Positions 6,667 through 15,723 of a stretch of 19,245 nucleotides of DNA are shown here, piece after piece. The notes under the pieces were generated by a model. That model saw only the letters and a list, made by a program, of their open reading frames with translations, ran no database searches and had not been told where the DNA came from. The first letter of the stretch is position 1, and the number at the start of each line of letters is the position of its first letter. This DNA comes from Wohlfahrtiimonas sp. (GTDB lineage: Bacteria > Pseudomonadota > Gammaproteobacteria > Cardiobacteriales > Wohlfahrtiimonadaceae), in contig JASLHB010000117.1 of assembly GCA_030149965.1 (NCBI GenBank), positions 1 through 19,245 on the forward strand, read 5' to 3'. A program made the translations under genes and the position numbers.

Positions 6667-9600
6667 CTAGCTAATCTGTTCCAAAATGCTTGGATCTTTG
6701 ATTTTCTGATCAGCTGATAGCAAGATAATCTTAGAAATGATCTCTGCTGTTCTTGGATCTTCATCCGCAAATGGTAAAAAGATTTTGCCACGATGTTGGC
6801 TTTGAATCGCTAGGATATTAATTGCACCTTTGCCAATTTGCTGAATGCCTGCACTACCTAAATGCACAGTATATTCGCCGAGCGAACCTTTGATGAATGT
6901 AACGTTGCCATCCACTTTCACATTATCCAACTTCAATAATGGTAACAATTCACGAACAATTGCAGCACGCATTTCAACTGTAGAATGGCTTGCTTCAGGA
7001 TCAACACCACCAACATGTGCAACGCTCACAACCAAATCAATATCTCGCATCACTTCAGAGAAAATGATTGGTGGCACTTTTGTGAGTTCTAATCTTTCAC
7101 CTGTTTTGCGATCATAGAATTGAATGGTTTCTACAGTTGGTGCTTCGACATCAGCAGGGGAGAACCAATCAGCGGCTGCATATAAAACAGCGATGATGTT
7201 TTCACGATAATAAACGCGCTGTAAACCATGGCGTTCATCCACGCTCCAACCACGAGATTTTAGCAGTGCTAATGTTTTTTGTGGTTGAATTTGATGGCCT
7301 GTATAACGTTCTGAAGCTGTTTTGCCATCTTTTTCATCGGCATTAAGCAAATACAGTTCGCGGAAGATTTGTTTGAATGGCTGAGTCAACTGATTTTCAA
7401 ATGCATGACGTTGGTAATTCAACCACTCTTTCGCATGATACAAATGATAAGAATGCGCAATACGCAATTGAACTTTATTATCGAGCTTCAGTGCATCTGC
7501 AAATGTCACAATGTTATAGCTATCTGTCACAAACAATAATTTTGCCAACAATGGCGAAATGACAGGATGTGCTTGTAATAATGTGAGCTCTTCTACTGTG
7601 AATTGATCAGAGCGCGTCATTGTTAATTCTAATGAAGCTTTTGCACGGCGATATTGCTCTTTCAAATCCGCAACCAAAGCTTTGTATTCCACAACCATAT
7701 CATTCTTACGAAGTTTTGCTGGAATTGCTGATAATTCTTTGCCATCTTTTTGGCAGATTAAAGATGCAATGCCTTCTTCATCAATTTGAATGAAGAGTTC
7801 AACAGTTTCCAATGTTTTTGGTGCAAAGTATTCTGTTAAACCTTGGATTTTTAACGTTTCCATCTGCCAGCCGAAACGCAAAGTATCTTGATAACCTGCA
7901 TTACGTGCTAAGTTTTCCAATGCAATTTCTGTCGCTTTTGCTTCACTTGCACGGCGTTGTGCACCAAATTTTTTGCTCGCTTTTAAGAATGCTTGTAAGA
8001 AATCATAGCGTTTCAAAGCTTCTTCTTGAGATTTTTTGCCCAATGGAATCAATGAGTAACTCAAGAGTTTATCTTTACTACGCTTATCATTGATCTCTTT
8101 TTCAAATGCTTTAGTTGCTTTTAATTGCCCTAAACTTGCATCTGCAAAGAGTTGTGCACGGCGATGGTTTGCGCCACTTGTGATATATTTCGCGCAATCA
8201 TAGAGTAATTCAAAGCGCTCTTTGCCCAAGGTTTTATAAGCATCATTGAACCAATCCACATCGAAAGCACCATCATTGAATGATTCTTTGGAGATTGGTG
8301 AATAACGCGTAATGACTGCCATTTTTTCATCAGAAATGGACTCATTCACATGAGCATGGAAGTACCAAGCAGCACTTTCTAAACCTTTCCAATTCAGTAG
8401 TTTGGCAACGATTGGCAACCATGATGGTGAATATAAAGCAGCTTCCAATAAACGTTGATCATCAATGCGACCATTGACAGCAGATTTTAAGGCTTCTGCC
8501 GTATCTGTTTCACGTGGAACAGATACGCGCAATAAGCTCGATAGCACATCTTTCTTGCCTGAATTATATGAACTGATCCAGCCACGCGTTAATGTATCTT
8601 TGCCCAAGCCCAAAAGGATATTCACAAAGTTTTCAATGCCTTCATGTTGGCGAATATCTGTCGCTAAGCTTGAAACGGGAGTTGGTAGATCACCACGCTT
8701 CACTTCAATGTTAATCACATGTTGCGCCAAGTTTTTAGCAAATTCTGTCAAGAAAGGATATTTCTTTGCAGTATCTTTTGCATAGCGGTAGCGCTTGTTA
8801 GCAGGTGCTGTAAAATCACCAAAATCTCTACCCGAGCCAATACAGAAAGTACGGTAAATCGCGCTCTCTTTAAAAATGCCTAACGAATAAGCTCGGGCGA
8901 CAGCATCAATAGGTAGATTGATGTAGAACATATCCTTCATATCAGCCAAATACATATCGAGTGCAACATATTCAGTGAAATCTTCATCTGTGATGGCTTG
9001 ATTGCTCAATTGTTGTAATAAAGATCCAAATTCATTCACGTCGGTCAATACCGTAAAATTAGGCTCTTTAGTATTCCAATCCACAGTTGGCTCTGTATAA
9101 ACTTCACGTTGCCAATCGCTTGCGGGAATTTCATTCAGTAAAGTTGTCAACAAATCATGAATCATGGCAAAGCGATCTTTAGATGTATGTTGATCCCATA
9201 AACAATCAATGATGCGAAGTGCTAAATAATAATGGTCTGCATTGTTTAATGTTTGCTGAAGATTTTGCACAGATTCCGACATGCGGAAATAATGGTTAAC
9301 ATATTCAAGTACCCAAGGCTCATAGCGAGAGTAGTGATAGGATAAATAAGTTGGATTTGCAAAATTATTAAAATTAAATAACAAGTAATGCTCAAGCAAT
9401 GACACTTTGTTATCAGTCATCCATGCTTTCCAAACTTCAGGCATCACAAAGTTATCAATGTCGTGATTTTCTGGTGCTTTATCATCATAATTTGGATCAG
9501 TGAACATCGGTGCATCTGCACGATAGCGAAGATAGTTTTCAGCGCCTAAAACCACATCAAAAGGATCACTGTAATGTGTTTTAGCTTTGTATTGATAATC

Positions 9601-11619
9601 TTTGTGCTCTGCGATTAGCTGCATCAAAGATGTTAATAATGTTTGCACACGCTCTGCTGAAATCGCATGCAATTCCGTCCATAATTTAGGATTTTGGATG
9701 GTTAAATCAGGCTTCAAATCAGGGAATTCTTTCGCATCATAAATGCCAAAACCATTATCTTTGCTGTAATCTTCTGCTTCGCCTGCTTGTAAAGTTTGGA
9801 TGAGTACTTGCTCTTTTTCAGTGGATTTTGGTAATAATGTTAATAATTCAGTAATTTCTACTTCTGTGGTTGCTTGATCTTTCTTTAGCGACAATAAAAT
9901 ATCTAAACCTGCTAAACGGCGATTTTCCACTTTGTCCGATAATAGTGATTTTAATAAATCTGTGCGTTGTATTGCTTCAGTTTTTAAAATGATTTCAATG
10001 ATATTTTTGCGAATCTCTGGCGTTTTTAGAGACAATAAATCCATCAATAATGCATATTCAGCATCGGATAATGTTAAATCTTTAATGTGTTCCAAAGCAT
10101 TGATGCGCACTTGCATGCTGCGATCTTTCAATGCTGCAAATAAAAATGCACGTTGTTTTGTATCTGGAAAATCAGTCAATAAATAACGAACCAAAGCACC
10201 GCGATCATCACCAGAACCTAATTTTGCATGTTCCATCAAAGATTGAATTTTCTTTGCATCACAATCATAAGCTATGATGATGAGCATTTTTTTATAAATA
10301 TCTTCAGATTTAACGCTGTAACCACACCAATCAAATGGTGCTTGTGATAATTGATAACCATCCTTTGGCAAGGCTAATAAGGTTGTTTCTAAATGAGCAA
10401 AGTCATTATTGCGCGTTATTGGATCTTTGAGATAATTCAACGAGCGAACTTGTTCAAAGAATCGTTCTTTATCGTAATAACCATAATAATGGCCAGGCTG
10501 ATAAATGCCGTGAATGATGGGCAATAGCTTTGGATCTTCGCTATTTAATAGTGTTGCGGATGTGGATAATTTCAATGTTTCATTATCCAATTGGCTCAAG
10601 AAATAGAGTGCCACTTGCTTTTGGTAAGTTTCACCATTGGAACATAGTTGCTGAACGAGTGGTAAAACATCTGTCATTTCATTTGTTGCAATTGCCCAAA
10701 GGGAAACAAATAGTTCCAATGCATCATCACGTGCCAATGCTGTATCACGAGCGGCTTCATCATTGAGGTATTCATGGGCTAATTTGCCGAGTTTTTCGAT
10801 GATGCATTTATTATCAGCAGCAATTTCTAGGCCCATCCAAACAGCCACAGCGCGCACGGCAGAAGAGAAACGCAATAGATTGTGTTCCAATACCGTACTC
10901 AACATGCGTTTAAAGAATGTTAAATTGCCTGTATCGCTGTTTTCTAAAATGGATTGGCGCAAGCCTTCTTGTAATTTAGCTGCCAATAATAGATCAATGA
11001 GCAGTTGATGCAATGATTCATCATGACAGCGGGAAATTGCAATGATTGCCGGATATTTTAAGATTTGTGTGTTGTTATCACTTAAACAAAGATCACGCAA
11101 AAATTGAATGATACTTTCATTCTTTTGATCAATTGCATAAGCAATTAAGCTCGCATAAAGATAAGAGTCAATGTGCTCTTTAGGGCGAAGATTATAGTCA
11201 GGTTGGAACTCTTTTTGCATGTGATCCAATAGATCAAAATTCTGCCAATCAAATACAAGCATTTCAGCAACATCTAGGAAATTATCAATATGAGTTTCGA
11301 TATTTGTTGTGCGGAATGAACGACGATAATATGAACGTGATGGCGTATATAACACTGATCGCTCAACAATTTTAGCCATCATATTCGCAATTGTTTCACC
11401 ATGAATGGCTGAAAATATGGGTTGCAATGTATCTTGATACATTGCTGATAGATCAGCATAGTTTTGTGCCAACAACCACGCTTTGGTTGCATTATGATTC
11501 TCTAAATTGCCACCATAATATTTTTTGTTATTTTCATTTTTTTGAATCAAATAATCTGCCAATCTTTTTGGATTGCCAGTGAATTGAGCCAATTGCTCGT
11601 AGATATTTTCTTGCGTCAT
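6667..11619 (-). CDS. Giant DUF4132 domain protein (YehI/MolR-like)
   Basis: A single uninterrupted frame encodes 1650 residues with no signal peptide or membrane segment. The C-terminal part (about 1415-1645) carries the DUF4132 pattern as I know it: FKQIFRELYLL, a TASERYTGHQ segment, a RGW then LQRVYY region, VEMRAAIVRELLPLLKL, GEYTVHLGS, a SQHRGKIFLPFAD-DPRTAEI block and KIKDPSIL at the end. The N-terminal two thirds are mostly leucine-rich helical stretches resembling HEAT/ARM-type repeats, for example around 480-620 (VRINALEHIKDLTL and similar). E. coli YehI and MolR share the domain but are shorter. In E. coli, YehI lies in a cluster with an AAA ATPase (YehL) and a VWA protein (YehP); neither is present here. 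The only partner is the small gene 22 bases upstream. The biochemical function is not known. Confidence 0.85.
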   Translation of the reverse strand: MTQENIYEQLAQFTGNPKRLADYLIQKNENNKKYYGGNLENHNATKAWLLAQNYADLSAMYQDTLQPIFSAIHGETIANMMAKIVERSVLYTPSRSYYRRSFRTTNIETHIDNFLDVAEMLVFDWQNFDLLDHMQKEFQPDYNLRPKEHIDSYLYASLIAYAIDQKNESIIQFLRDLCLSDNNTQILKYPAIIAISRCHDESLHQLLIDLLLAAKLQEGLRQSILENSDTGNLTFFKRMLSTVLEHNLLRFSSAVRAVAVWMGLEIAADNKCIIEKLGKLAHEYLNDEAARDTALARDDALELFVSLWAIATNEMTDVLPLVQQLCSNGETYQKQVALYFLSQLDNETLKLSTSATLLNSEDPKLLPIIHGIYQPGHYYGYYDKERFFEQVRSLNYLKDPITRNNDFAHLETTLLALPKDGYQLSQAPFDWCGYSVKSEDIYKKMLIIIAYDCDAKKIQSLMEHAKLGSGDDRGALVRYLLTDFPDTKQRAFLFAALKDRSMQVRINALEHIKDLTLSDAEYALLMDLLSLKTPEIRKNIIEIILKTEAIQRTDLLKSLLSDKVENRRLAGLDILLSLKKDQATTEVEITELLTLLPKSTEKEQVLIQTLQAGEAEDYSKDNGFGIYDAKEFPDLKPDLTIQNPKLWTELHAISAERVQTLLTSLMQLIAEHKDYQYKAKTHYSDPFDVVLGAENYLRYRADAPMFTDPNYDDKAPENHDIDNFVMPEVWKAWMTDNKVSLLEHYLLFNFNNFANPTYLSYHYSRYEPWVLEYVNHYFRMSESVQNLQQTLNNADHYYLALRIIDCLWDQHTSKDRFAMIHDLLTTLLNEIPASDWQREVYTEPTVDWNTKEPNFTVLTDVNEFGSLLQQLSNQAITDEDFTEYVALDMYLADMKDMFYINLPIDAVARAYSLGIFKESAIYRTFCIGSGRDFGDFTAPANKRYRYAKDTAKKYPFLTEFAKNLAQHVINIEVKRGDLPTPVSSLATDIRQHEGIENFVNILLGLGKDTLTRGWISSYNSGKKDVLSSLLRVSVPRETDTAEALKSAVNGRIDDQRLLEAALYSPSWLPIVAKLLNWKGLESAAWYFHAHVNESISDEKMAVITRYSPISKESFNDGAFDVDWFNDAYKTLGKERFELLYDCAKYITSGANHRRAQLFADASLGQLKATKAFEKEINDKRSKDKLLSYSLIPLGKKSQEEALKRYDFLQAFLKASKKFGAQRRASEAKATEIALENLARNAGYQDTLRFGWQMETLKIQGLTEYFAPKTLETVELFIQIDEEGIASLICQKDGKELSAIPAKLRKNDMVVEYKALVADLKEQYRRAKASLELTMTRSDQFTVEELTLLQAHPVISPLLAKLLFVTDSYNIVTFADALKLDNKVQLRIAHSYHLYHAKEWLNYQRHAFENQLTQPFKQIFRELYLLNADEKDGKTASERYTGHQIQPQKTLALLKSRGWSVDERHGLQRVYYRENIIAVLYAAADWFSPADVEAPTVETIQFYDRKTGERLELTKVPPIIFSEVMRDIDLVVSVAHVGGVDPEASHSTVEMRAAIVRELLPLLKLDNVKVDGNVTFIKGSLGEYTVHLGSAGIQQIGKGAINILAIQSQHRGKIFLPFADEDPRTAEIISKIILLSADQKIKDPSILEQIS

Positions 11620-11641
11620 AGAATTACTCTCTGATGGGAAT

Positions 11642-12058
11642 TTAGAATCGTCTGCCTGCGAGGAATGTTAACCGAATGAATGTCACGGTTGCGTCATTGG
11701 GTAAGGAAAAAGGTTGATCAAGCGTTGCCTCATCATCATTGATGAATACGCGATATAAGCCATCTTCTAAAGCTTGTAATGCATTATCAATGGCGGGTTG
11801 TAGAGCTTGTTCTGTATCGTTTTTACGATCATCGAAGCCAATTTTGCCAACATATTCACCATCTAAATAGGCTTCAGTTGTGATATAAGGTATCAAAGGT
11901 GCATCAATCGCTTTTTGATTGTATGCTGCAACTTCATTGGTCACGATCATGGCGATGAAATCTTGCAATGATTCGGGCGTTTTAGGTAGATGATAAGCAT
12001 GTTTTTCTAAGATTGCTTTGCGTTTACCTGCCGCTTTGATTTGTAAGTGAATTTTCAT
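11642..12058 (-). CDS. Small protein of unknown function paired with DUF4132
   Basis: This 138-residue soluble protein begins MKIHLQIKAAGKRK. The open frame extends to 12196, but I place the start at 12058: the upstream part would translate a perfect hairpin (12153-12177) and reads unlike a protein domain, while MKIHLQI is a typical first beta strand. No strong ribosome binding site is seen before the chosen ATG, so the start is moderately supported. The C-terminus (YRVFINDDEATLDQPFSL, then TFIRLTFLAGRRF) looks like a closing beta-rich segment. It ends 22 bases before the DUF4132 gene on the same strand, so the two are probably co-transcribed and may act together. I recall similar small proteins beside DUF4132 genes in other bacteria, but can name no function. 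Confidence 0.7.
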   Translation of the reverse strand: MKIHLQIKAAGKRKAILEKHAYHLPKTPESLQDFIAMIVTNEVAAYNQKAIDAPLIPYITTEAYLDGEYVGKIGFDDRKNDTEQALQPAIDNALQALEDGLYRVFINDDEATLDQPFSLPNDATVTFIRLTFLAGRRF

Positions 12059-12152
12059 AAAGGCATTCAAATTAAAGGTATTCTGCGAAGAATAGCACAG
12101 AATATTGCACAGTTGTGTCCTAGAGAATATATCGAAAAATATTTTAAATTCT

Positions 12153-12177
12153 GCTTTCTTGCCATAGGCAAGAAAGC
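12153..12177. repeat. Perfect 11-bp inverted repeat in the leader of the DUF4132 unit
   Basis: GCTTTCTTGCC and its exact reverse complement are separated by three bases. The repeat lies about 95 bases upstream of the chosen start of the small gene at 11642-12058, in the divergent region shared with lolA. No U-run follows on either strand, so it is either an RNA hairpin in the leader or a protein-binding palindrome. Confidence 0.6.
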
Positions 12178-12261
12178 TTCTAGACAAATGTTTCATAAAT
12201 CTTGAAAGCTTGTGAATATATAACGAAGCGATACGTTAAAAATAACTATATTGAGATATGA

Positions 12262-12291
12262 TTGATCATCATGAATACAGAGCCGTATAAT
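12262..12291 (+). promoter_or_regulatory. Sigma-70 promoter of lolA
   Basis: TTGATC (262-267 of the 12000s) and a consensus TATAAT (286-291) are 18 bases apart. Transcription would start near 12298, leaving a short leader that contains only the ribosome binding site GAGGAGG (12305-12311). Confidence 0.7.
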
Positions 12292-12315
12292 GGGCAACAA
12301 TTTTGAGGAGGCTGT

Positions 12316-12933
12316 ATGTTAAAAAAAGTGAGTTTATTGAGTGCATTAGCAACTGTAATGTTTGCGCCAACATTCGCCAATGAAACATTTTTGGTGAATT
12401 ATTTTAATGATCTATCCACGATTGACGCGGATTTTGAGCAAACAGTTGTCCAACAGAAAAAGAAAGAAGTCTCATCAGGTGAATTAAAAATTCGTAAGAA
12501 AACTGCTAAAAATTCAACAGCAGGTTTCTACTTTGATTACACAATGCCATTTGAACAAAAGCTCATCAGCGATGGTAAAAAGTTGTGGCATTACGATGTG
12601 GATTTAGAACAAGTTGTCATTAAAAATCTTGCCAATTTTGAGCAAGATTCACCAATGTTCATGATCTTCAATAATCAATCATTGAATGCACAGTTTGAAA
12701 TTAAAACGATTAAAAATGAATCCAAATATCGCTTAACACCGAAGAGAAAAGGTGATGTGACTTACATTGAGATTGAGTTCAACAAAGGCAATATTTCAAA
12801 AGTATCTGCAAAACAGGTGAATGGCTCGTTGGATTTGAAATTATCGAATGTGGATGTGAATCCAAACATTAATAACAGCGTATTCACATTAAAAGTACCG
12901 AAAGGCGTTGATGTCATTGATGAAACAAAATAG
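12316..12933 (+). CDS. lolA: Outer-membrane lipoprotein carrier protein LolA
   Basis: LolA is a 205-residue periplasmic chaperone that takes lipoproteins from the LolCDE complex at the inner membrane and hands them to LolB at the outer membrane. The N-terminus MLKKVSLLSALATVMFAPTFA is a signal peptide, with cleavage likely near residue 21. Family signs are the opening IDADFEQTV, the FDYTMPFEQKLISDGKKLWHYD core, EQVVIKNL, and the closing FTLKVPKGVDVIDE; each has a counterpart at the same place in E. coli LolA, which has about the same length. The ribosome binding site GAGGAGG is near-ideal. The 3' end overlaps the start of rarA, the same gene order as in enteric bacteria, so the two are co-transcribed. 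Confidence 0.9.
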   Translation: MLKKVSLLSALATVMFAPTFANETFLVNYFNDLSTIDADFEQTVVQQKKKEVSSGELKIRKKTAKNSTAGFYFDYTMPFEQKLISDGKKLWHYDVDLEQVVIKNLANFEQDSPMFMIFNNQSLNAQFEIKTIKNESKYRLTPKRKGDVTYIEIEFNKGNISKVSAKQVNGSLDLKLSNVDVNPNINNSVFTLKVPKGVDVIDETK

Positions 12934-14233
12934 TTTATTTGGTGGCAATGACCAAGATTTTGCACCATTAGCGGATCGTATTCGCCCGAATAAAATCAGC
13001 GATGTGGTTGGTCAATCTCATTTGTTGGGTGAAAATAAGCCATTAACAATGGCATTTTCAGCGCAAAAACCACATTCTATGATCTTTTGGGGCCCACCGG
13101 GTGTTGGTAAAACAACATTGGCGCGTTTATTGGCAGAAGTTTATGATTGCGCTTATATCGCATTATCTGCGGTATTTTCGGGCGTGAAAGAGATTCGTGA
13201 AGCCATTGAAGAAGCTAAAAACTATCAGTTACAAGGTCGGCAAACGATTCTATTCATCGATGAAATTCACCGTTTCAATAAAAGCCAACAAGATGCATTA
13301 TTGCCTTATATTGAATCAGGTTTAGTGGTTTTTGTGGGCGCAACGACAGAAAATCCATCCTTTGAAATCAATCGTGCATTGTTATCTCGTGCAACGGTTT
13401 ATCAGTTAAAGCCTATTGATTCGGCAGATTTAGCTGAATTAGCGCAAAAAGTGATGGCAGAGCATTACGCGGATATTGCGATTGAAAGCAATGCTGTAAA
13501 TCATTTGGTGGAATATGCGGATGGCGATGCTCGTCGTTTATTGAATCGCTTAGAGCAAGTTTTGAATATTGCCGTTGCACAAAATATTACAAATGTAACT
13601 ACGGAGTTTTTAACAGAAGTATTAACAGCGCAACCCAAAGCTATGGATAAAGGCGGCGATCAATTTTATGATTTGATCTCTGCATTGCATAAATCCGTGC
13701 GCGGTTCTGATCCTGATGCAGCTTTATATTGGTTCTTTAGAATGCTCGAAGGTGGTGTTGATCCTCGTTATTTAGCGCGCAGAATTGTGCGCATTGCGTG
13801 GGAAGATATTGCGTTGGCTGATCCTCGTGCAATGCAAATTGCTAATGATGCAGCCACAACGTATGAGCGTTTAGGTTCGCCAGAAGGTGAATTGGCCTTG
13901 GGTACAGCATTGGTTTATTTGGCATGTGCGGCGAAATCAAATGCTGCATACAATGCATTCAATATGGCGCGATCTTACGTGAAGCAAAATCGTTCGTATG
14001 AAGTGCCATTGCATTTGCGTAATGCACCGACAAAATTGATGGCTGATATGGATTATGGCAAGGAATATCGCTATGCCCATAATGAACCTTATGCTTATGC
14101 GGCAGGCGAGAAATATTTCCCTGATGAAATCCAAGAGCAAACTTGGTATGAACCAACTGATCGTGGCTTAGAGCGCAAAATCCAAGAGAAATTGGCATTT
14201 TTGGCGGAGCTGGATAAAGGTGCGAGAAAATAA
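12911..14233 (+). CDS. rarA: Replication-associated recombination protein RarA (MgsA), AAA+ ATPase
   Basis: RarA is a clamp-loader-like AAA+ ATPase acting at stalled replication forks and interacting with SSB. Over 440 residues the motifs are Walker A GPPGVGKTT (61-69), Walker B TILFIDEIHRF (112-122), sensor 1 FVGATTENPSF (141-151), an ALLSRA arginine-finger segment, the GDARR-LNRLE sensor 2 region, and the tetramerisation half with FYDLISALHKSVRGSDPDAALYW, LACAAKSNAAYNAF and HLRNAPTKLM. I choose the ATG at 12911, inside lolA, because AAAGG lies five bases upstream; the ATG at 12920 and TTG at 12908 are alternatives. It overlaps lolA by 23 bases. In E. coli serS follows; here an AT-rich accessory stretch follows instead. 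Confidence 0.93.
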   Translation: MSLMKQNSLFGGNDQDFAPLADRIRPNKISDVVGQSHLLGENKPLTMAFSAQKPHSMIFWGPPGVGKTTLARLLAEVYDCAYIALSAVFSGVKEIREAIEEAKNYQLQGRQTILFIDEIHRFNKSQQDALLPYIESGLVVFVGATTENPSFEINRALLSRATVYQLKPIDSADLAELAQKVMAEHYADIAIESNAVNHLVEYADGDARRLLNRLEQVLNIAVAQNITNVTTEFLTEVLTAQPKAMDKGGDQFYDLISALHKSVRGSDPDAALYWFFRMLEGGVDPRYLARRIVRIAWEDIALADPRAMQIANDAATTYERLGSPEGELALGTALVYLACAAKSNAAYNAFNMARSYVKQNRSYEVPLHLRNAPTKLMADMDYGKEYRYAHNEPYAYAAGEKYFPDEIQEQTWYEPTDRGLERKIQEKLAFLAELDKGARK

Positions 14234-14759
14234 TTTAGATTTTGTGATACAGGATGATAAAAGATTTGATATTAATCGGTTGATCCCGAAGAATCTTTTT
14301 TTTACAAAAAATAAATTATCCCGTGGCCGCTGTGGATTATTGTTGTTTTATAATGGTTTTGTTATAAGCATGATGCTTATGATGGCGGCCATTATTTTTA
14401 ATTTTTATCTGATTAAATATGCTCATTTATACATTACTTCCGGTGCAAGCCAGACTTGGGAAGTAACAGTCTATATTTTAATGATTGTTATATCAGTAAT
14501 AATAATGATATTGCTAGCAGTAGGGATTGCTTTGTTGGTGGATGATCGGCTGATGGACTTAAATATTGCAAGAAATTGGCGATTATTAGGATTATTTTTA
14601 CCGCCTGTGATGGTTGTTTTGTTAATTTTGGCATTGTGTATTCCAAGTAAAAATTGTGATAACTCTTATGGTAAACCTGCTCTGCAAGGATATTCCATTG
14701 GATTGATTATTACTTTGATTTTTGTTGGTACTACAGTATATCGATTTTGGATGATTTAA
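14220..14759 (+). CDS. DUF805-like inner-membrane protein
   Basis: This 179-residue protein has four predicted membrane helices (about 40-62, 83-106, 121-141 and 157-174). Between helices 2 and 3 it has DDRLMDLNIARNWRLL, and after helix 3 IPSKNCDNSYGKPA. The same order, RLHDLxRSGWW then PGxxGxNxYG, characterises DUF805 membrane proteins, so I assign it as a divergent member. The start is a GTG overlapping the last 14 bases of rarA, with GGAG ten bases upstream; a start further downstream would remove the cytoplasmic N-terminus but not the helices. It probably depends on the rarA transcript. Base composition is clearly more AT-rich than rarA. Function unknown. Confidence 0.65.
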   Translation: MRENNLDFVIQDDKRFDINRLIPKNLFFTKNKLSRGRCGLLLFYNGFVISMMLMMAAIIFNFYLIKYAHLYITSGASQTWEVTVYILMIVISVIIMILLAVGIALLVDDRLMDLNIARNWRLLGLFLPPVMVVLLILALCIPSKNCDNSYGKPALQGYSIGLIITLIFVGTTVYRFWMI

Positions 14760-14781
14760 ATAGATCATAAGGATTATATCC

Positions 14782-15441
14782 ATGAAAAAATTAGGCTTAA
14801 TAGGTTTGATCAGTTGCTTATTAACTTCTATGGGCTTTGCAGATAATAAAGATCAATTCATGCTGGCGAATCATCGCATTATGGATGTGATGAAAAGCGA
14901 TCTAAATGGGGATGGTTTGGATGATCTTGTGCTATTAGTGAAAGATACAAGCTCGGCAGGATTTCAACGAGATCAATGGGATAATGATATTGTTGATAAG
15001 AATCGCAGAGGCTTAGCTATTTTCTTAAATACGGAAAGTGGCTATCAAAAAATTCTAGAAAATAGATTTATTTTTGCTTCGGAAAATGAAGATGGCGGTG
15101 TTTATTTTCCACCTGAATTGTCGATTGGTTTGAAGAAAAATATATTAAATATTCATTATGATCATGGCCGTTATGGTTCTTGGACTTATACATTTAGATA
15201 TGATCAAAAAGGCGATTTTGATTTGATTGGTTATGATAATGCAAGTAATTATGGACCAATTGCCTTGAAAATTACGAGCATTAACTTCCTAACAGGTAAA
15301 AAGAAAATATTAACGAATCCTGATGAAAATAATGAAGATTGGGATATTAAAAATTTTAAAGAAACTTGGGAAAATCTACCGAAATCAAAAATTATAAAAT
15401 TGAGTGAAATTAAAGATATTGATGAGTTGGGTATTATCTAG
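14782..15441 (+). CDS. Exported protein with a DxNxDGxxD calcium-type motif
   Basis: This 219-residue protein has the signal peptide MKKLGLIGLISCLLTSMGFA, with cleavage likely after residue 20 and no lipobox cysteine at the expected place, so it should be periplasmic or secreted. Residues 40-48 (DLNGDGLDD) fit the DxNxDGxxD loop found in EF-hand, dockerin and FG-GAP/VCBS repeats, followed by the hydrophobic strand LVLLV. Only one such repeat is present, so it is not a full beta-propeller. The rest is rich in aromatic, Asn and Asp residues. The start follows AAGGA eight bases upstream and lies 22 bases after the DUF805-like gene, so the two are likely co-transcribed. I do not recognise a named family. 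Confidence 0.7.
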   Translation: MKKLGLIGLISCLLTSMGFADNKDQFMLANHRIMDVMKSDLNGDGLDDLVLLVKDTSSAGFQRDQWDNDIVDKNRRGLAIFLNTESGYQKILENRFIFASENEDGGVYFPPELSIGLKKNILNIHYDHGRYGSWTYTFRYDQKGDFDLIGYDNASNYGPIALKITSINFLTGKKKILTNPDENNEDWDIKNFKETWENLPKSKIIKLSEIKDIDELGII

Positions 15442-15723
15442 AAATGCTATATTTTTGATATTAAATGTTTTTTATTAATCTACTTGTAGACTTGCATGAA
15501 ATTAGCTATGCTTCTCAGCCAAGGTTGCCTACCGTACTTACGCATGAGTAGAAAAGGGTTTGAGATTTAGAAGCTTCATTTCTTCAGCAAATATTACAAT
15601 TTAATTTTCTTTTAAAGTATCAACTCGTTTGGTTCTTGGTATTTAAACATGCGTTGCTAATAGTCTTAATGACACCATGAATCTTTTTGATTAAGGATTT
15701 TAGAGTTGAAAGTATAGGAAATT

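Noticed and set aside
12059..12196. N-terminal extension of the small DUF4132-partner protein to an ATG at 12196
   Set aside because: The extra 46 residues run across a perfect 11-bp hairpin and resemble translated leader sequence; MKIHLQI at 12058 is a better protein start.
15442..15723. Gap between the exported protein and the 399-residue protein, examined for an IS remnant or small RNA
   Set aside because: Only short imperfect repeats such as TCTACTTGTAGA are visible; no transposase fragment, terminal repeats or clear promoter-terminator pair.
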